A stretch of DNA of 36,642 nucleotides from Euryarchaeota archaeon UBA88 (GTDB taxonomy: Archaea > Thermoplasmatota > Poseidoniia > Poseidoniales > Poseidoniaceae): contig DAME01000019.1 of the NCBI GenBank assembly GCA_002499545.1, positions 1,269 through 37,910 of the forward strand. Direction: 5' to 3'. The position numbers and the translations under genes are program-made. This document shows positions 1-7,200 of the stretch, one piece after another (within the stretch, counting starts at the first letter, position 1; each line of letters begins with the position of its first letter). Below the pieces are notes generated by a model. It saw nothing but the letters and a program-made list of their open reading frames with translations. It made no database searches and was not told the origin of the DNA.

Positions 1-432
1 GTAGGACGTCTTGATGAAGATACGACCGGATTTCTCCTCGTAACCACCGACGGAAATATCGTCCACAAAATCACCTCACCACAACAGTTGATCTCCAAAA
101 CATACAGGGTAGAAACGATGAATGTCATTTCTGAATCTGATGCCGTACAGATTGAACAAGGAATGGAAATATCAGTCGAAGAGCAGGGTCGAACAGAAAC
201 CTACACTACCCGTCCTGCCCATCTCCAATTTGAAAGTAATCGAAGCATATACCTCACCATAGATGAAGGAAAAAAGCGTCAAATTCGTCGCATGTTTTCA
301 CACCTAGATAACGAAGTAGTAGAATTACACCGTGTCTCTACAGAACGAATGCAACTTGATGACTACGCACTCGACGAAGCCGAATTTTGCACAATCTCGA
401 CTGAAGACATTCACAGATTGATTCTGGATTGA
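1..432 (+). CDS. RsuA/RluB-type pseudouridine synthase, 5' end missing
   Basis: This is the C-terminal part of a 16S/23S rRNA pseudouridine synthase of the RsuA/RluB/RluE family, which isomerises a specific rRNA uridine. The frame is open from base 1, and the window begins inside the catalytic motif: the first residues read VGRLDEDTTGFLLVTTDG, matching the family signature G-R-L-D-x-[DE]-T-x-G-L-L-L-x-T-[ND]-D-G with the catalytic Asp at residue 5. Near the C-terminus the conserved KKRQIRRMF motif and the following V-x-x-L-x-R-V block are also present. The N-terminal S4 domain, if there is one, lies outside the window. The family is mainly bacterial, so its presence in an archaeal context suggests lateral acquisition (inference). 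The next gene, lipB, starts 37 bases downstream on the same strand. Confidence 0.88.
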   Translation, partial: VGRLDEDTTGFLLVTTDGNIVHKITSPQQLISKTYRVETMNVISESDAVQIEQGMEISVEEQGRTETYTTRPAHLQFESNRSIYLTIDEGKKRQIRRMFSHLDNEVVELHRVSTERMQLDDYALDEAEFCTISTEDIHRLILD

Positions 433-469
433 ACCATGAGTTGATGAGCGGTGACTTACTCGAATTGCC

Positions 470-1138
470 ATGGGCGACTTGCACAATGTGGAAATCGTCC
501 AAATGGGTATTGTTTCATATCCCGAAACATTAGAACTCATGAAGCAATTACAGCAACAGCGAATCGCTGATGAAATCCCTGACACGTTGTTGCTCCTCGA
601 GCACCCAGAAATTGTCACGATTGGGCCACGAGCACGCAACGACGGAATTCTTCCTCCAAACGACTACCCAACCCACGCTGTGGACCGAGGAGGTGGACTA
701 ACTTGGCACGGACCAGGCCAGCTTGTGGCCTATCCAATTTTCAAGTGGGACCTCGAAGAAGAAGTATCTGTTGCTGCCATCATCAATTTCTTAGAAGCAT
801 GGATTCTCAAAGCGCTCGAAGTTTCTGGGATACGGGGGCATAGAGATGAACGCATGCAGGGTGTATGGGTTGACGAGAAGAAGATTTCAAGCATTGGACT
901 GTCGTTTTTACGTTGGACATCGCGCCACGGATTTACCGTAAATCTCGATACTCCTTACAACCGAGTCGAAGCACTGGCAGGGTGTGGCCTGGACTCAAGC
1001 ACCACGACAAGTTTGACACAACTTGGGTACACACTTGAGCGCCAAAAACTGATTGAAGCATTACTGTCGACCATGGAAGAGTGCATTCGCAGAACACCAA
1101 AGCACCGGTACAATTTTGCTAACGATGAACCCAAATGA
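470..1138 (+). CDS. lipB: Lipoyl (octanoyl) transferase LipB
   Basis: The protein has 222 residues, usual for LipB, which moves octanoyl from acyl carrier protein to a lysine of lipoyl domains or GcvH. The signature R-G-G-G-L-T-W-H-G-P-G-Q-L-V-A-Y-P-I is at residues 73-90 (family: RGGxxTxHGPGQLxxYP). The K-I-S-S-I-G block holds the catalytic Lys at about residue 138, H-G-F-T-V-N-L follows at 153-159, and the catalytic Cys is C172 in A-G-C-G-L. All active-site elements are therefore present. The ATG at 470 gives the usual family N-terminus. LipB makes precursors that LipA converts to lipoate for 2-oxoacid dehydrogenase complexes or the glycine cleavage system; none of those genes is in the window. 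Confidence 0.95.
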   Translation: MGDLHNVEIVQMGIVSYPETLELMKQLQQQRIADEIPDTLLLLEHPEIVTIGPRARNDGILPPNDYPTHAVDRGGGLTWHGPGQLVAYPIFKWDLEEEVSVAAIINFLEAWILKALEVSGIRGHRDERMQGVWVDEKKISSIGLSFLRWTSRHGFTVNLDTPYNRVEALAGCGLDSSTTTSLTQLGYTLERQKLIEALLSTMEECIRRTPKHRYNFANDEPK

Positions 1139-1188
1139 AACCACAATTCAAAACAAGTGCATAAAAGGCAGAACCTTAACCTAAAGCC

Positions 1189-1761
1189 ATGGGCGAAATC
1201 GTTGTCGGTATTTCCGGTGCTTCCGGTGCCGTGTATGGTAAGCGACTTGTCGAAGTACTACGTGCCAAAGATATTGAAGTCCGGTTGGTCGTCACCAATG
1301 CTGGAGAAATCACGCTCAAACACGAATGTGATACGACCAAAGAAGCCATCGCTAAGGCAACAGGTGCCTTACTGGAAGATGACGCAAACATCGGTGCGAA
1401 GTCCGCATCTGGATCTGCGAACATCGATGCTGTCGTACTGTGTCCATGTTCTGGAACAACGATGGGTAAACTCGGTGCAGGAATCGGTGACAACTTGATT
1501 ACCCGCTCTGCAATCGTCGCCTTGAAAGAACGACGAAAACTGATAATCGTCCCTCGTGAGGCACCGTACGCAACCGTTCACCTCGAAAACATGCTCAAAC
1601 TTTCACAATGGGGAGCTGTTGTCATCCCAGCCTCTCCCGGATTCTACAATCATCCGGTGACACTGGATGATATGGTCGACTTCGTTTTAGCTCGAATTCT
1701 TGACCACATCAACGTAGAGCACGACCTAGGAAAGCGCTGGACTGGGGAAGAGATAGAGTGA
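1189..1761 (+). CDS. ubiX: Flavin prenyltransferase UbiX/Pad1 family
   Basis: This 190-residue protein matches UbiX/Pad1, which prenylates FMN to make prenylated FMN for UbiD-type decarboxylases. The N-terminal Rossmann-like motif G-I-S-G-A-S-G-A-V-Y-G is at residues 7-17. Further in are the C-P-C-S-G-T-T-M-G-K segment (UbiX consensus CP.s..t...ia.G), the D-N-L-I-T-R-S stretch, and the V-P-R-E-A-P block followed by H-L-E-N-M-L, typical of the family. No ubiD is visible here. It stands on the same strand between lipB and the peptidase gene, with a 50-base gap upstream and 45 downstream. Annotation to family is firm; the partner decarboxylase (menaquinone-type, aromatic or other) cannot be told from this window. 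Confidence 0.93.
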   Translation: MGEIVVGISGASGAVYGKRLVEVLRAKDIEVRLVVTNAGEITLKHECDTTKEAIAKATGALLEDDANIGAKSASGSANIDAVVLCPCSGTTMGKLGAGIGDNLITRSAIVALKERRKLIIVPREAPYATVHLENMLKLSQWGAVVIPASPGFYNHPVTLDDMVDFVLARILDHINVEHDLGKRWTGEEIE

Positions 1762-1806
1762 ACGGCGTACCGCCGCATTCTTGAACCATAACCACCTAAG
1801 GGTATC

Positions 1807-3555
1807 ATGGACGAATCGCAATTGTCACAGCGTTCGGTAGCAGAACTCAAAGAACTACTCCGCACACAGGGTCTACCTGTAAGCGGAACGAAAGCCGTCT
1901 TGCTTGAACGGCTCACTGCCGCAGACGAGGAAAACAGTCTCAGTTTAGAAGACGATGATGCAATCATTGAGCCAATCACCTTCCAGCAGCGAATGCGAAC
2001 TCCCGTATACGGTCCGCTCAATCTTGGTGCCCTCATCGCTGTGTTCCTAGCTGTCATCATGGTTACAGCAACGATTCTTGTGTTCAAGCCGACATGGCTC
2101 GGTTTCGAACGCGAATACGATTATGAGTTGATTGATTTTGACCAAACTCAAGCACGAACATTTGCCCAAGAACTCGTTGACTTAGGACACCCAGTCTGGG
2201 AAGGAAGAATGAGTGGAACCACTGAAGAAACCAACACCTCGCAATACCTTAGCGACCGGTTCCAAGAAATGGGATACACCCCTGAAATCAATGAATTTCT
2301 CGTCCCAATGCATCACGTGAACTCCGAACCAAGTTTCAGGCTGTGCGTACAGGGACTCGGCGGAATCTCACCCTGTGACGGACCCGTAGCAATCGGATCT
2401 CAGATTACACCATTCCTGCACCGCGTCGACTACGTCATTCAAGGATTTTCGGGCCAGTCGAACTACATGTTCAATGAAGACATCGCCGTGACTGATTTAG
2501 GGAACGGAACCGATGATGCGTTGTGGCAATCCGCCACGGGCACCCTCGGCTATGTCAGAGGCGACAGTTCGAAGATTGGCAACACTGAGTTGTTCAGCAA
2601 CGCTGCCATCAACGACCTTGCGGGAATCATTAGCGTCAACAAAAACTACCAGTGCGGCAAGATTGAAGGAAACGACTGCGTTCCAATCTTCAAAGGAACA
2701 AATTATGATAGCATCGTTGCGGCAAACGGTGGAAGCGTTCCGGCTGACATACCGTTTATTTCCATGTCCAAAGATGCAGGAGAAATCTTCGAAACAATGG
2801 TGATTAACGCCACTGAACCTGCATCTATAGAATTATTCATCGATGTAACCAACGACCAAGAGAGAACCATATACGTCCCGTGTGGAACACTACAAGGCCG
2901 TACATCTGAACTCGTGATCGCTGGTGGCCATCATGATACTGTCTATCAAGCACAAGGTGCAGTGGATGATTCGTCAGGTACGTCAAGCATTTTAGAAATG
3001 GCTCGACAAATTTCTGAAATCGTCAACGAAACCGGCACACCAGAACGCACAATCAAGTTCTGTACTTGGGGCGGCGAAGAAGAGGGATTATGGGGTAGTA
3101 GAGCGTATGTAGAACAGATGCAGAGCACCCTTCGAGAAAATCTAAGATTGTACATCAACCTGGACATGAATCACGTCGATGCTGATTTTGCCAACCGTGG
3201 CAATGCCCTTACATTGTTCACCAACAATGCGGACGACTTCGGTCACATTCAGCGGATAACTGATCTCTACAAGCAAGAAGAAAGCGAGATTGCAGACAAA
3301 TATGATATTCGGTTAAGTTTACTCGATGGAGCCCAAGGTGAGGAGAACCAAATGCCCTGCAATTCCGACCACTGTCCGTTTGTCTACGACTTGGGTGGGA
3401 AGAACGGACGCGCCGCTGTATGCTATGGTAGTGGAAGTTGGGAATACCATACCTACCTCGATACAATGGACAGGTTCAACGAAGAATCACTGGCTGTTTC
3501 ATCGACTATTTACGGAACCTACATTCGCTTACTTGCCTACGACTTAACCGTTTGA
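1807..3555 (+). CDS. SAP domain - transmembrane - M28 metallopeptidase fusion
   Basis: The protein has 582 residues in three parts. Residues 5-40 look like a SAP motif (S-V-A-E-L-K-E-L-L-R ... K-A-V-L-L-E-R-L), normally a nucleic-acid-binding helix-extended-helix. Residues 72-93 form one hydrophobic membrane segment. The remainder is a zinc aminopeptidase of family M28 with an inserted region (about 170-350) that may be a PA-like domain. The metal and catalytic residues are recognisable: H375 in G-G-H-H-D-T, D387/D388 in G-A-V-D-D-S-S-G, E424-E425 in G-G-E-E-E-G-L, D453 in N-L-D-M-N, the S-D-H-C-P-F block at 520-525, and H548 in Y-H-T-Y-L-D-T. The likely topology is a cytoplasmic SAP-like head with an exported peptidase anchored to the membrane. 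It probably digests extracellular peptides; the role of the SAP-like head is unknown. Confidence 0.9.
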   Translation: MDESQLSQRSVAELKELLRTQGLPVSGTKAVLLERLTAADEENSLSLEDDDAIIEPITFQQRMRTPVYGPLNLGALIAVFLAVIMVTATILVFKPTWLGFEREYDYELIDFDQTQARTFAQELVDLGHPVWEGRMSGTTEETNTSQYLSDRFQEMGYTPEINEFLVPMHHVNSEPSFRLCVQGLGGISPCDGPVAIGSQITPFLHRVDYVIQGFSGQSNYMFNEDIAVTDLGNGTDDALWQSATGTLGYVRGDSSKIGNTELFSNAAINDLAGIISVNKNYQCGKIEGNDCVPIFKGTNYDSIVAANGGSVPADIPFISMSKDAGEIFETMVINATEPASIELFIDVTNDQERTIYVPCGTLQGRTSELVIAGGHHDTVYQAQGAVDDSSGTSSILEMARQISEIVNETGTPERTIKFCTWGGEEEGLWGSRAYVEQMQSTLRENLRLYINLDMNHVDADFANRGNALTLFTNNADDFGHIQRITDLYKQEESEIADKYDIRLSLLDGAQGEENQMPCNSDHCPFVYDLGGKNGRAAVCYGSGSWEYHTYLDTMDRFNEESLAVSSTIYGTYIRLLAYDLTV

Positions 3556-3593
3556 TTGCGAGAGTTTCAATACCTAAAGGCGGTGGGTCAGTC

Positions 3594-3890
3594 ATGGTCG
3601 CTTCAAGTGCATGGGCATCACATATTTTGGTCCCTTCAAAAACTGAGGCGATTCAAATCCGCGATAAAGTGAGTAAACTGAAAGATTTTCAGAAACTCGC
3701 TCGGAAAAAAAGCACGTGTCCTTCAAGCCAAAAGGGAGGCGACCTTGGTTGGTTTCGAAAAGGACAAATGGTTCGGGAATTCGAAAATGCAGTCTGGAAT
3801 CAACCCGTTGCGCAAATTGGAGAACCGGTTAAGACACAATTTGGCTACCACCTCATTTGGGTCCATGAACGCGATGAAGAGGTGGCGTGA
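3594..3890 (+). CDS. Parvulin-type peptidyl-prolyl cis-trans isomerase
   Basis: The protein is 98 residues, a single parvulin/rotamase domain that catalyses proline cis-trans isomerisation. Visible family elements are A-S-H-I-L-V near the N-terminus, K-L-A-R-K-K-S-T-C-P-S-S followed by K-G-G-D-L-G-W-F, G-Q-M-V-R-E-F-E-x-A, and the C-terminal T-Q-F-G-Y-H-L-I-W-V strand. There is no signal peptide, so it is a cytoplasmic, stand-alone parvulin like those described in Thaumarchaeota. The frame is open upstream into the peptidase gene, but the ATG at 3594 gives exactly the domain start and lies just after the peptidase stop. Its TGA overlaps the ATG of folB by one base (TGATG), suggesting translational coupling. 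Confidence 0.88.
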   Translation: MVASSAWASHILVPSKTEAIQIRDKVSKLKDFQKLARKKSTCPSSQKGGDLGWFRKGQMVREFENAVWNQPVAQIGEPVKTQFGYHLIWVHERDEEVA

Positions 3891-4249
3891 TGTCTGTTAA
3901 AGTGGGGTTAGAACGCTACACGGTCATGGCCAAGCACGGATACTATCCTCACGAACATGAACAAGACCAACCCTTTGTGTTCACGGTTTGGGCAACGCTG
4001 GAGCATGGCATTATCAACGAACTTGACCAAACCCTCAACTATGCAGATTTACAGACCGTCATCGATGAGGTGATGTTTAATTCCTCTTCACCAATCGCAC
4101 TGATGGAATCCATGGCACAACGCATCATTGAAGCGTTGAAAGACAACTTGAGACTCGCCAGCCTACATGTACGAATCGAAAAACCTGAAGCTCCGCTCCC
4201 GCATGAAGGTGGATTAGCGGTAGTCGAAGTAGAATGGCAGCGAAACTGA
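3890..4249 (+). CDS. folB: Dihydroneopterin aldolase-like protein FolB
   Basis: The protein is 119 residues, matching the FolB/DHNA family, which converts 7,8-dihydroneopterin to 6-hydroxymethyl-dihydropterin in folate or other pterin synthesis. The A-K-H-G-Y-Y-P-H-E segment places E22 at the position of the catalytic/binding Glu, followed by Q-P-F-V-F. L-N-Y-A-D-L at 49-54, M-E-S-M-A-Q-R-I-I at 72-80 and the V-R-I-E-K-P motif with K98 are all conserved. A GTG lies at 3887, but the ATG at 3890, overlapping the parvulin stop, gives the normal N-terminus. A dihydropteroate synthase gene (folP) is in the same window near 21.7 kb, supporting a folate-type pathway. Many archaea use a different, MptD-type aldolase, so this bacterial-type enzyme is notable. 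Confidence 0.9.
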   Translation: MSVKVGLERYTVMAKHGYYPHEHEQDQPFVFTVWATLEHGIINELDQTLNYADLQTVIDEVMFNSSSPIALMESMAQRIIEALKDNLRLASLHVRIEKPEAPLPHEGGLAVVEVEWQRN

Positions 4250-4809
4250 GGAGCCTTCAAACCCAACAACATCCACGGTCTGCTATGGCCGGTGAACTCA
4301 ACAGAGTCTACGTCCCCTCTGCATTGGAAGAGGACGGTCGGTCACTGGCACTTGGATGTTTTAGTTCAGAAGAAACTGCTTGGCAGGTCTTGCGCACATT
4401 CCTCAAAAAAAGCGACCAAATGTCTCTGAAGTCTGCAAGCGTGGTGGTGTGGGATGTTGATGTGGTTGGAGAAGACGGTGTCACCATACTCTCGACAATG
4501 GAATGCAAAGATTGCCCGGTATGTGGGCGTCACACTTTCTGGATGGACCTTGAGAATTTCTCTGCACTTTGCCATGGAGATGCCTGCGCAGCGTGGGTTG
4601 AAGAAAGCACCATTGAACCGGGTGTGATCGATTGCGGATGGCCTCCAGTACGATTCATGAAGCAGACCAAAGACATCGAAGAAGCATTCGCAGAGTTGTT
4701 CAAAGTAGGTGACCAAATCAACGCCGTAGCCAGGACTGCGAACATGCAAAAGGATGAGTCTTCAAAATTGCTCGACGAATTTGACCAACGGGCCTCATCA
4801 CAGGACTGA
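4234..4809 (+). CDS. Hypothetical protein with CxxC zinc-binding cluster
   Basis: I do not recognise this 191-residue protein. It contains a compact cysteine cluster: C91, C94, C97, then C113 and C118 in L-C-H-G-D-A-C, which probably binds one zinc ion. The N-terminal part (about 22-90) reads as mixed alpha/beta, and the C-terminal 50 residues are predicted helical and charged. No membrane segment or signal peptide is visible. The start is uncertain: the ATG at 4234 overlaps folB by 16 bases, while an in-frame ATG at 4285 would avoid overlap and give 174 residues; neither has a convincing Shine-Dalgarno sequence. It converges on the zinc-ribbon membrane gene, overlapping its 3' end by 12 bases. 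Confidence 0.72.
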   Translation: MAAKLRSLQTQQHPRSAMAGELNRVYVPSALEEDGRSLALGCFSSEETAWQVLRTFLKKSDQMSLKSASVVVWDVDVVGEDGVTILSTMECKDCPVCGRHTFWMDLENFSALCHGDACAAWVEESTIEPGVIDCGWPPVRFMKQTKDIEEAFAELFKVGDQINAVARTANMQKDESSKLLDEFDQRASSQD

Positions 4810-5076
4810 TCTTAGAATGATTGGTCCAACAAAACTGAAGGCAAACAATCCCAAAAAGATGAACATCCAAATTCGCATCTGTCGCTGATTACGCTCATCT
4901 CGAAGGTTTTTGTCAATGCATGCTTGGTCGTTGCAGACACGAGGTTCTGCACTCATTTTGATGGTTGTGAAACAGACCCTGCAGTGCTTATGCGGTTGTA
5001 TTCGACCCGAGGCAGCATTGCTGACCTTACTTGTCATACGGGCGATATTGTCCTTCACTTTCCTTGCATCAACCAT
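4798..5076 (-). CDS. Small zinc-ribbon membrane protein (DUF2116-like)
   Basis: The protein is 92 residues. The motif H-K-H-C-R-V-C ... P-R-V-C-N-D-Q-A-C (C32, C35, C48, C53) makes a treble-clef or zinc-ribbon unit, followed by a basic helix and one hydrophobic segment at about 70-90. This layout matches the archaeal DUF2116 family (zinc ribbon plus C-terminal membrane helix). Function is unknown; a role near the ribosome or translocon would be speculation. The start at 5076 is chosen because AAGGAG lies nine bases upstream and the ORF then begins four bases after the stop of pyrH. It is cotranscribed with pyrH. Confidence 0.83.
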   Translation of the reverse strand: MVDARKVKDNIARMTSKVSNAASGRIQPHKHCRVCFTTIKMSAEPRVCNDQACIDKNLRDERNQRQMRIWMFIFLGLFAFSFVGPIILRSVL

Positions 5077-5080
5077 GATC

Positions 5081-5791
5081 TTACGCTCCTTGAATGAGGG
5101 TCCCTTCAAACGGCTTACCGTCCAAAGCTTGTTCCAAAATTTCAATCTTGCGACCGTCGAGAACCGCCAAACGAAGTCCGGCATTCTTTGCCCACCCGAC
5201 GGCAATCGGGTCGATTACCGCTGAAGCACCCGGACTGAGAGGCTCACCAATTCCAGTAATCGCAGACAATTGATCATAATTCATAGAACTGAATGACTGC
5301 GCATCATCGTGATTTCGAGGGTCCTTGTCAAACACGTGACTCACATTGGTTGCGATGATGCAGTGACTCGCACCTGCATCTCGAGCAAATGCAACAGCCA
5401 CAGCATCGGTTGTATGGCCAGGCTGTGTGCCACCCATTACAACCAAGTGGTGCTTGTCCAAAAGGGCTGATGCTTCAGAAGTTGTGGAAGGAATGGTTGG
5501 GGCTACGTCACAGCCGATATCGAGGAAGATTTGTTGGACAATGGTTGCATTCAAGCGTGTCGCTGCAATCCCTACCTCATCGAGACGGGCGGCGTCTGAA
5601 ATCATGGTCTTAGCAAGTTCAATGCCTTCTCGGGCAGGTAAGCCACCACCTACTACGATACCGAGGCGACGGTCGTTCCCTTCGAGGTGGACTGCAAGTT
5701 GTCGCAATTGACCAAACCATGAGGTCCTTTGCTCGGCTTCTTCGGGTCGAAGAAGACTACCACCCAAGGCTACAACATGACGGACTGTCAT
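5081..5791 (-). CDS. pyrH: Uridylate (UMP) kinase, archaeal type
   Basis: The 236-residue product belongs to the amino-acid-kinase fold and phosphorylates UMP to UDP in pyrimidine synthesis. Recognisable blocks are V-A-L-G-G-S-L-L at the N-terminus, I-V-V-G-G-G-L-P-A-R, G-G-T-Q-P-G-H-T-T-D-A-V-A, and N-V-S-H-V-F-D-K-D-P-R, all in the order typical of archaeal PyrH. The frame is open upstream, but the ATG at 5791 gives the normal family length and N-terminus. It is divergent from aRF1 across a 152-base gap and is followed closely by the zinc-ribbon membrane gene. carA and carB, the first pathway step, lie about 10 kb away. Confidence 0.92.
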   Translation of the reverse strand: MTVRHVVALGGSLLRPEEAEQRTSWFGQLRQLAVHLEGNDRRLGIVVGGGLPAREGIELAKTMISDAARLDEVGIAATRLNATIVQQIFLDIGCDVAPTIPSTTSEASALLDKHHLVVMGGTQPGHTTDAVAVAFARDAGASHCIIATNVSHVFDKDPRNHDDAQSFSSMNYDQLSAITGIGEPLSPGASAVIDPIAVGWAKNAGLRLAVLDGRKIEILEQALDGKPFEGTLIQGA

Positions 5792-5943
5792 CAACCCTGC
5801 CTTTCGCCCCCATACTTTGAGACTATCCCTCAAACTCGGTTCCTTTCGTCGTTCCGTGGTGTCGAAAGATAGGGTGAAACGCTTGAAAGTGAATAAGAGA
5901 GTTGAAGACCCCTCAACCATGCCCGTCATTTGAGGCCAAGTCA

Positions 5944-7191
5944 ATGTCAGATGATGCTGAACTTGCCACGCGACGATTGCGCCTCAAATTAGCGCTTGAA
6001 GAGTTGCGTGAAATGCGAGGATTTGGGACAGAACTCGTCACGATTATTATTCCACCAGACCGCCAAGTCTCCGATGCACGTGGACTGCTTCAGAATGAGC
6101 ACGGCCAAGCTGCAAACATCAAGTCCAAAGGCACTCGGAAGAACGTCCAAGGCGCTATTGAATCCGCCCTATCAACCCTTTCACGTTACAAAAATGCTGG
6201 AGAAAACGGCATCGCTCTCTTCGTTGGTTCAATCATTATCGGCAACAACAAGAATCGAATGGTGAATATTGTAATTGAGGAGCCACCTCAACCACTTATC
6301 TCGTTCCGGTACCGATGTGATTCAGTGTTTGAACTCTCGCAACTTGAAGACATGTTGGTCGATAAAAAGTCCTACGGATTATTTGTCATTGACAGGTCAG
6401 AAGCGGCGTACGGTATAGCTTCAGGAAAACGAATTCACGTTCAAGAACATCTGGTCTCCAATATCATGGGAAAGCACCGCCAAGGTGGTCAGTCAGCACA
6501 GCGGTTCGAACGCCTCATCGAAGAAGCAGCACACAAGTTTTTCAAGCGAGCAACTGAACATGCATGCTCGTACTGGCTACCAAATCTTGAGAATATCCAA
6601 GCCATCATCATCGCTGGGCCAGGCGCTACGAAGGATTTTGTCGTGAAAAACGATTATTTCCACCATGAAATTGCAAAAAAGATAGCTCCTACTACGTTCG
6701 ATGTGGGCTATTCCAACGAAAGTGGAGTCCGTGAGTTGGTCGATAATGCAGGTCAAATGATGGGAGAAATTGAACTGGACGCCGAGCGAAAGGTGATGAA
6801 TGAATTCCTATCCGAGTTAATCAAAGCCAGTCCAAAAGCAGCCTACGGCGAAATGATGGTGCGTGGAGCGCTTGAACAAGGGGCTGTAGCGAAATTACTC
6901 ATCTCAGAAGGTCTTCGAAAGAATTCAGTGGTGCTTGCCTGCGGTTCATGTCAGCATGAATGGAAAGTAACAATTGGGCGCATGGAGCCCTTGCCTAAAT
7001 GCCCTGCTTGCAAGGCAAGTGGGGATGATGCCAAGGAACTGAGCAGCATTTCTTTGATCGATGAACTCGGGGTCATGGCTGCCAAGAGCAACACCGATAT
7101 AGTCTATATATCAACAGATACAGAAGAAGGAGCTCAATTATTCGAAGGGTTCGGTGGATTAGCAGGAATTTGTCGATATCCTATTATGTGA
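5944..7191 (+). CDS. prf1: Peptide chain release factor aRF1
   Basis: The 415-residue protein is archaeal/eukaryotic class I release factor, which reads all three stop codons and triggers peptidyl-tRNA hydrolysis. The stop-codon-recognition N-I-K-S motif is at residues 58-61, the catalytic G-G-Q is at about 181-183 within K-H-R-Q-G-G-Q-S-A-Q-R-F, and the C-terminal domain carries a CxxC pair (C333, C336) and a second pair (C353, C356) forming the zinc-binding mini-domain. The ATG at 5944 (M-S-D-D-A-E) fits the family N-terminus; T-G-A-G-G lies a few bases upstream as a possible ribosome-binding site. argS begins nine bases after its stop. Confidence 0.96.
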   Translation: MSDDAELATRRLRLKLALEELREMRGFGTELVTIIIPPDRQVSDARGLLQNEHGQAANIKSKGTRKNVQGAIESALSTLSRYKNAGENGIALFVGSIIIGNNKNRMVNIVIEEPPQPLISFRYRCDSVFELSQLEDMLVDKKSYGLFVIDRSEAAYGIASGKRIHVQEHLVSNIMGKHRQGGQSAQRFERLIEEAAHKFFKRATEHACSYWLPNLENIQAIIIAGPGATKDFVVKNDYFHHEIAKKIAPTTFDVGYSNESGVRELVDNAGQMMGEIELDAERKVMNEFLSELIKASPKAAYGEMMVRGALEQGAVAKLLISEGLRKNSVVLACGSCQHEWKVTIGRMEPLPKCPACKASGDDAKELSSISLIDELGVMAAKSNTDIVYISTDTEEGAQLFEGFGGLAGICRYPIM

Positions 7192-7200
7192 GGTGAGGAA

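Noticed and set aside
3438..3593. Parvulin open frame extending into the peptidase gene
   Set aside because: The upstream part is a shadow of the peptidase reading frame; the domain begins at the ATG at 3594.
5902..5943. Longer N-terminus for aRF1 starting at 5902
   Set aside because: The extra 14 residues do not resemble the family; the conserved sequence begins at the ATG at 5944.
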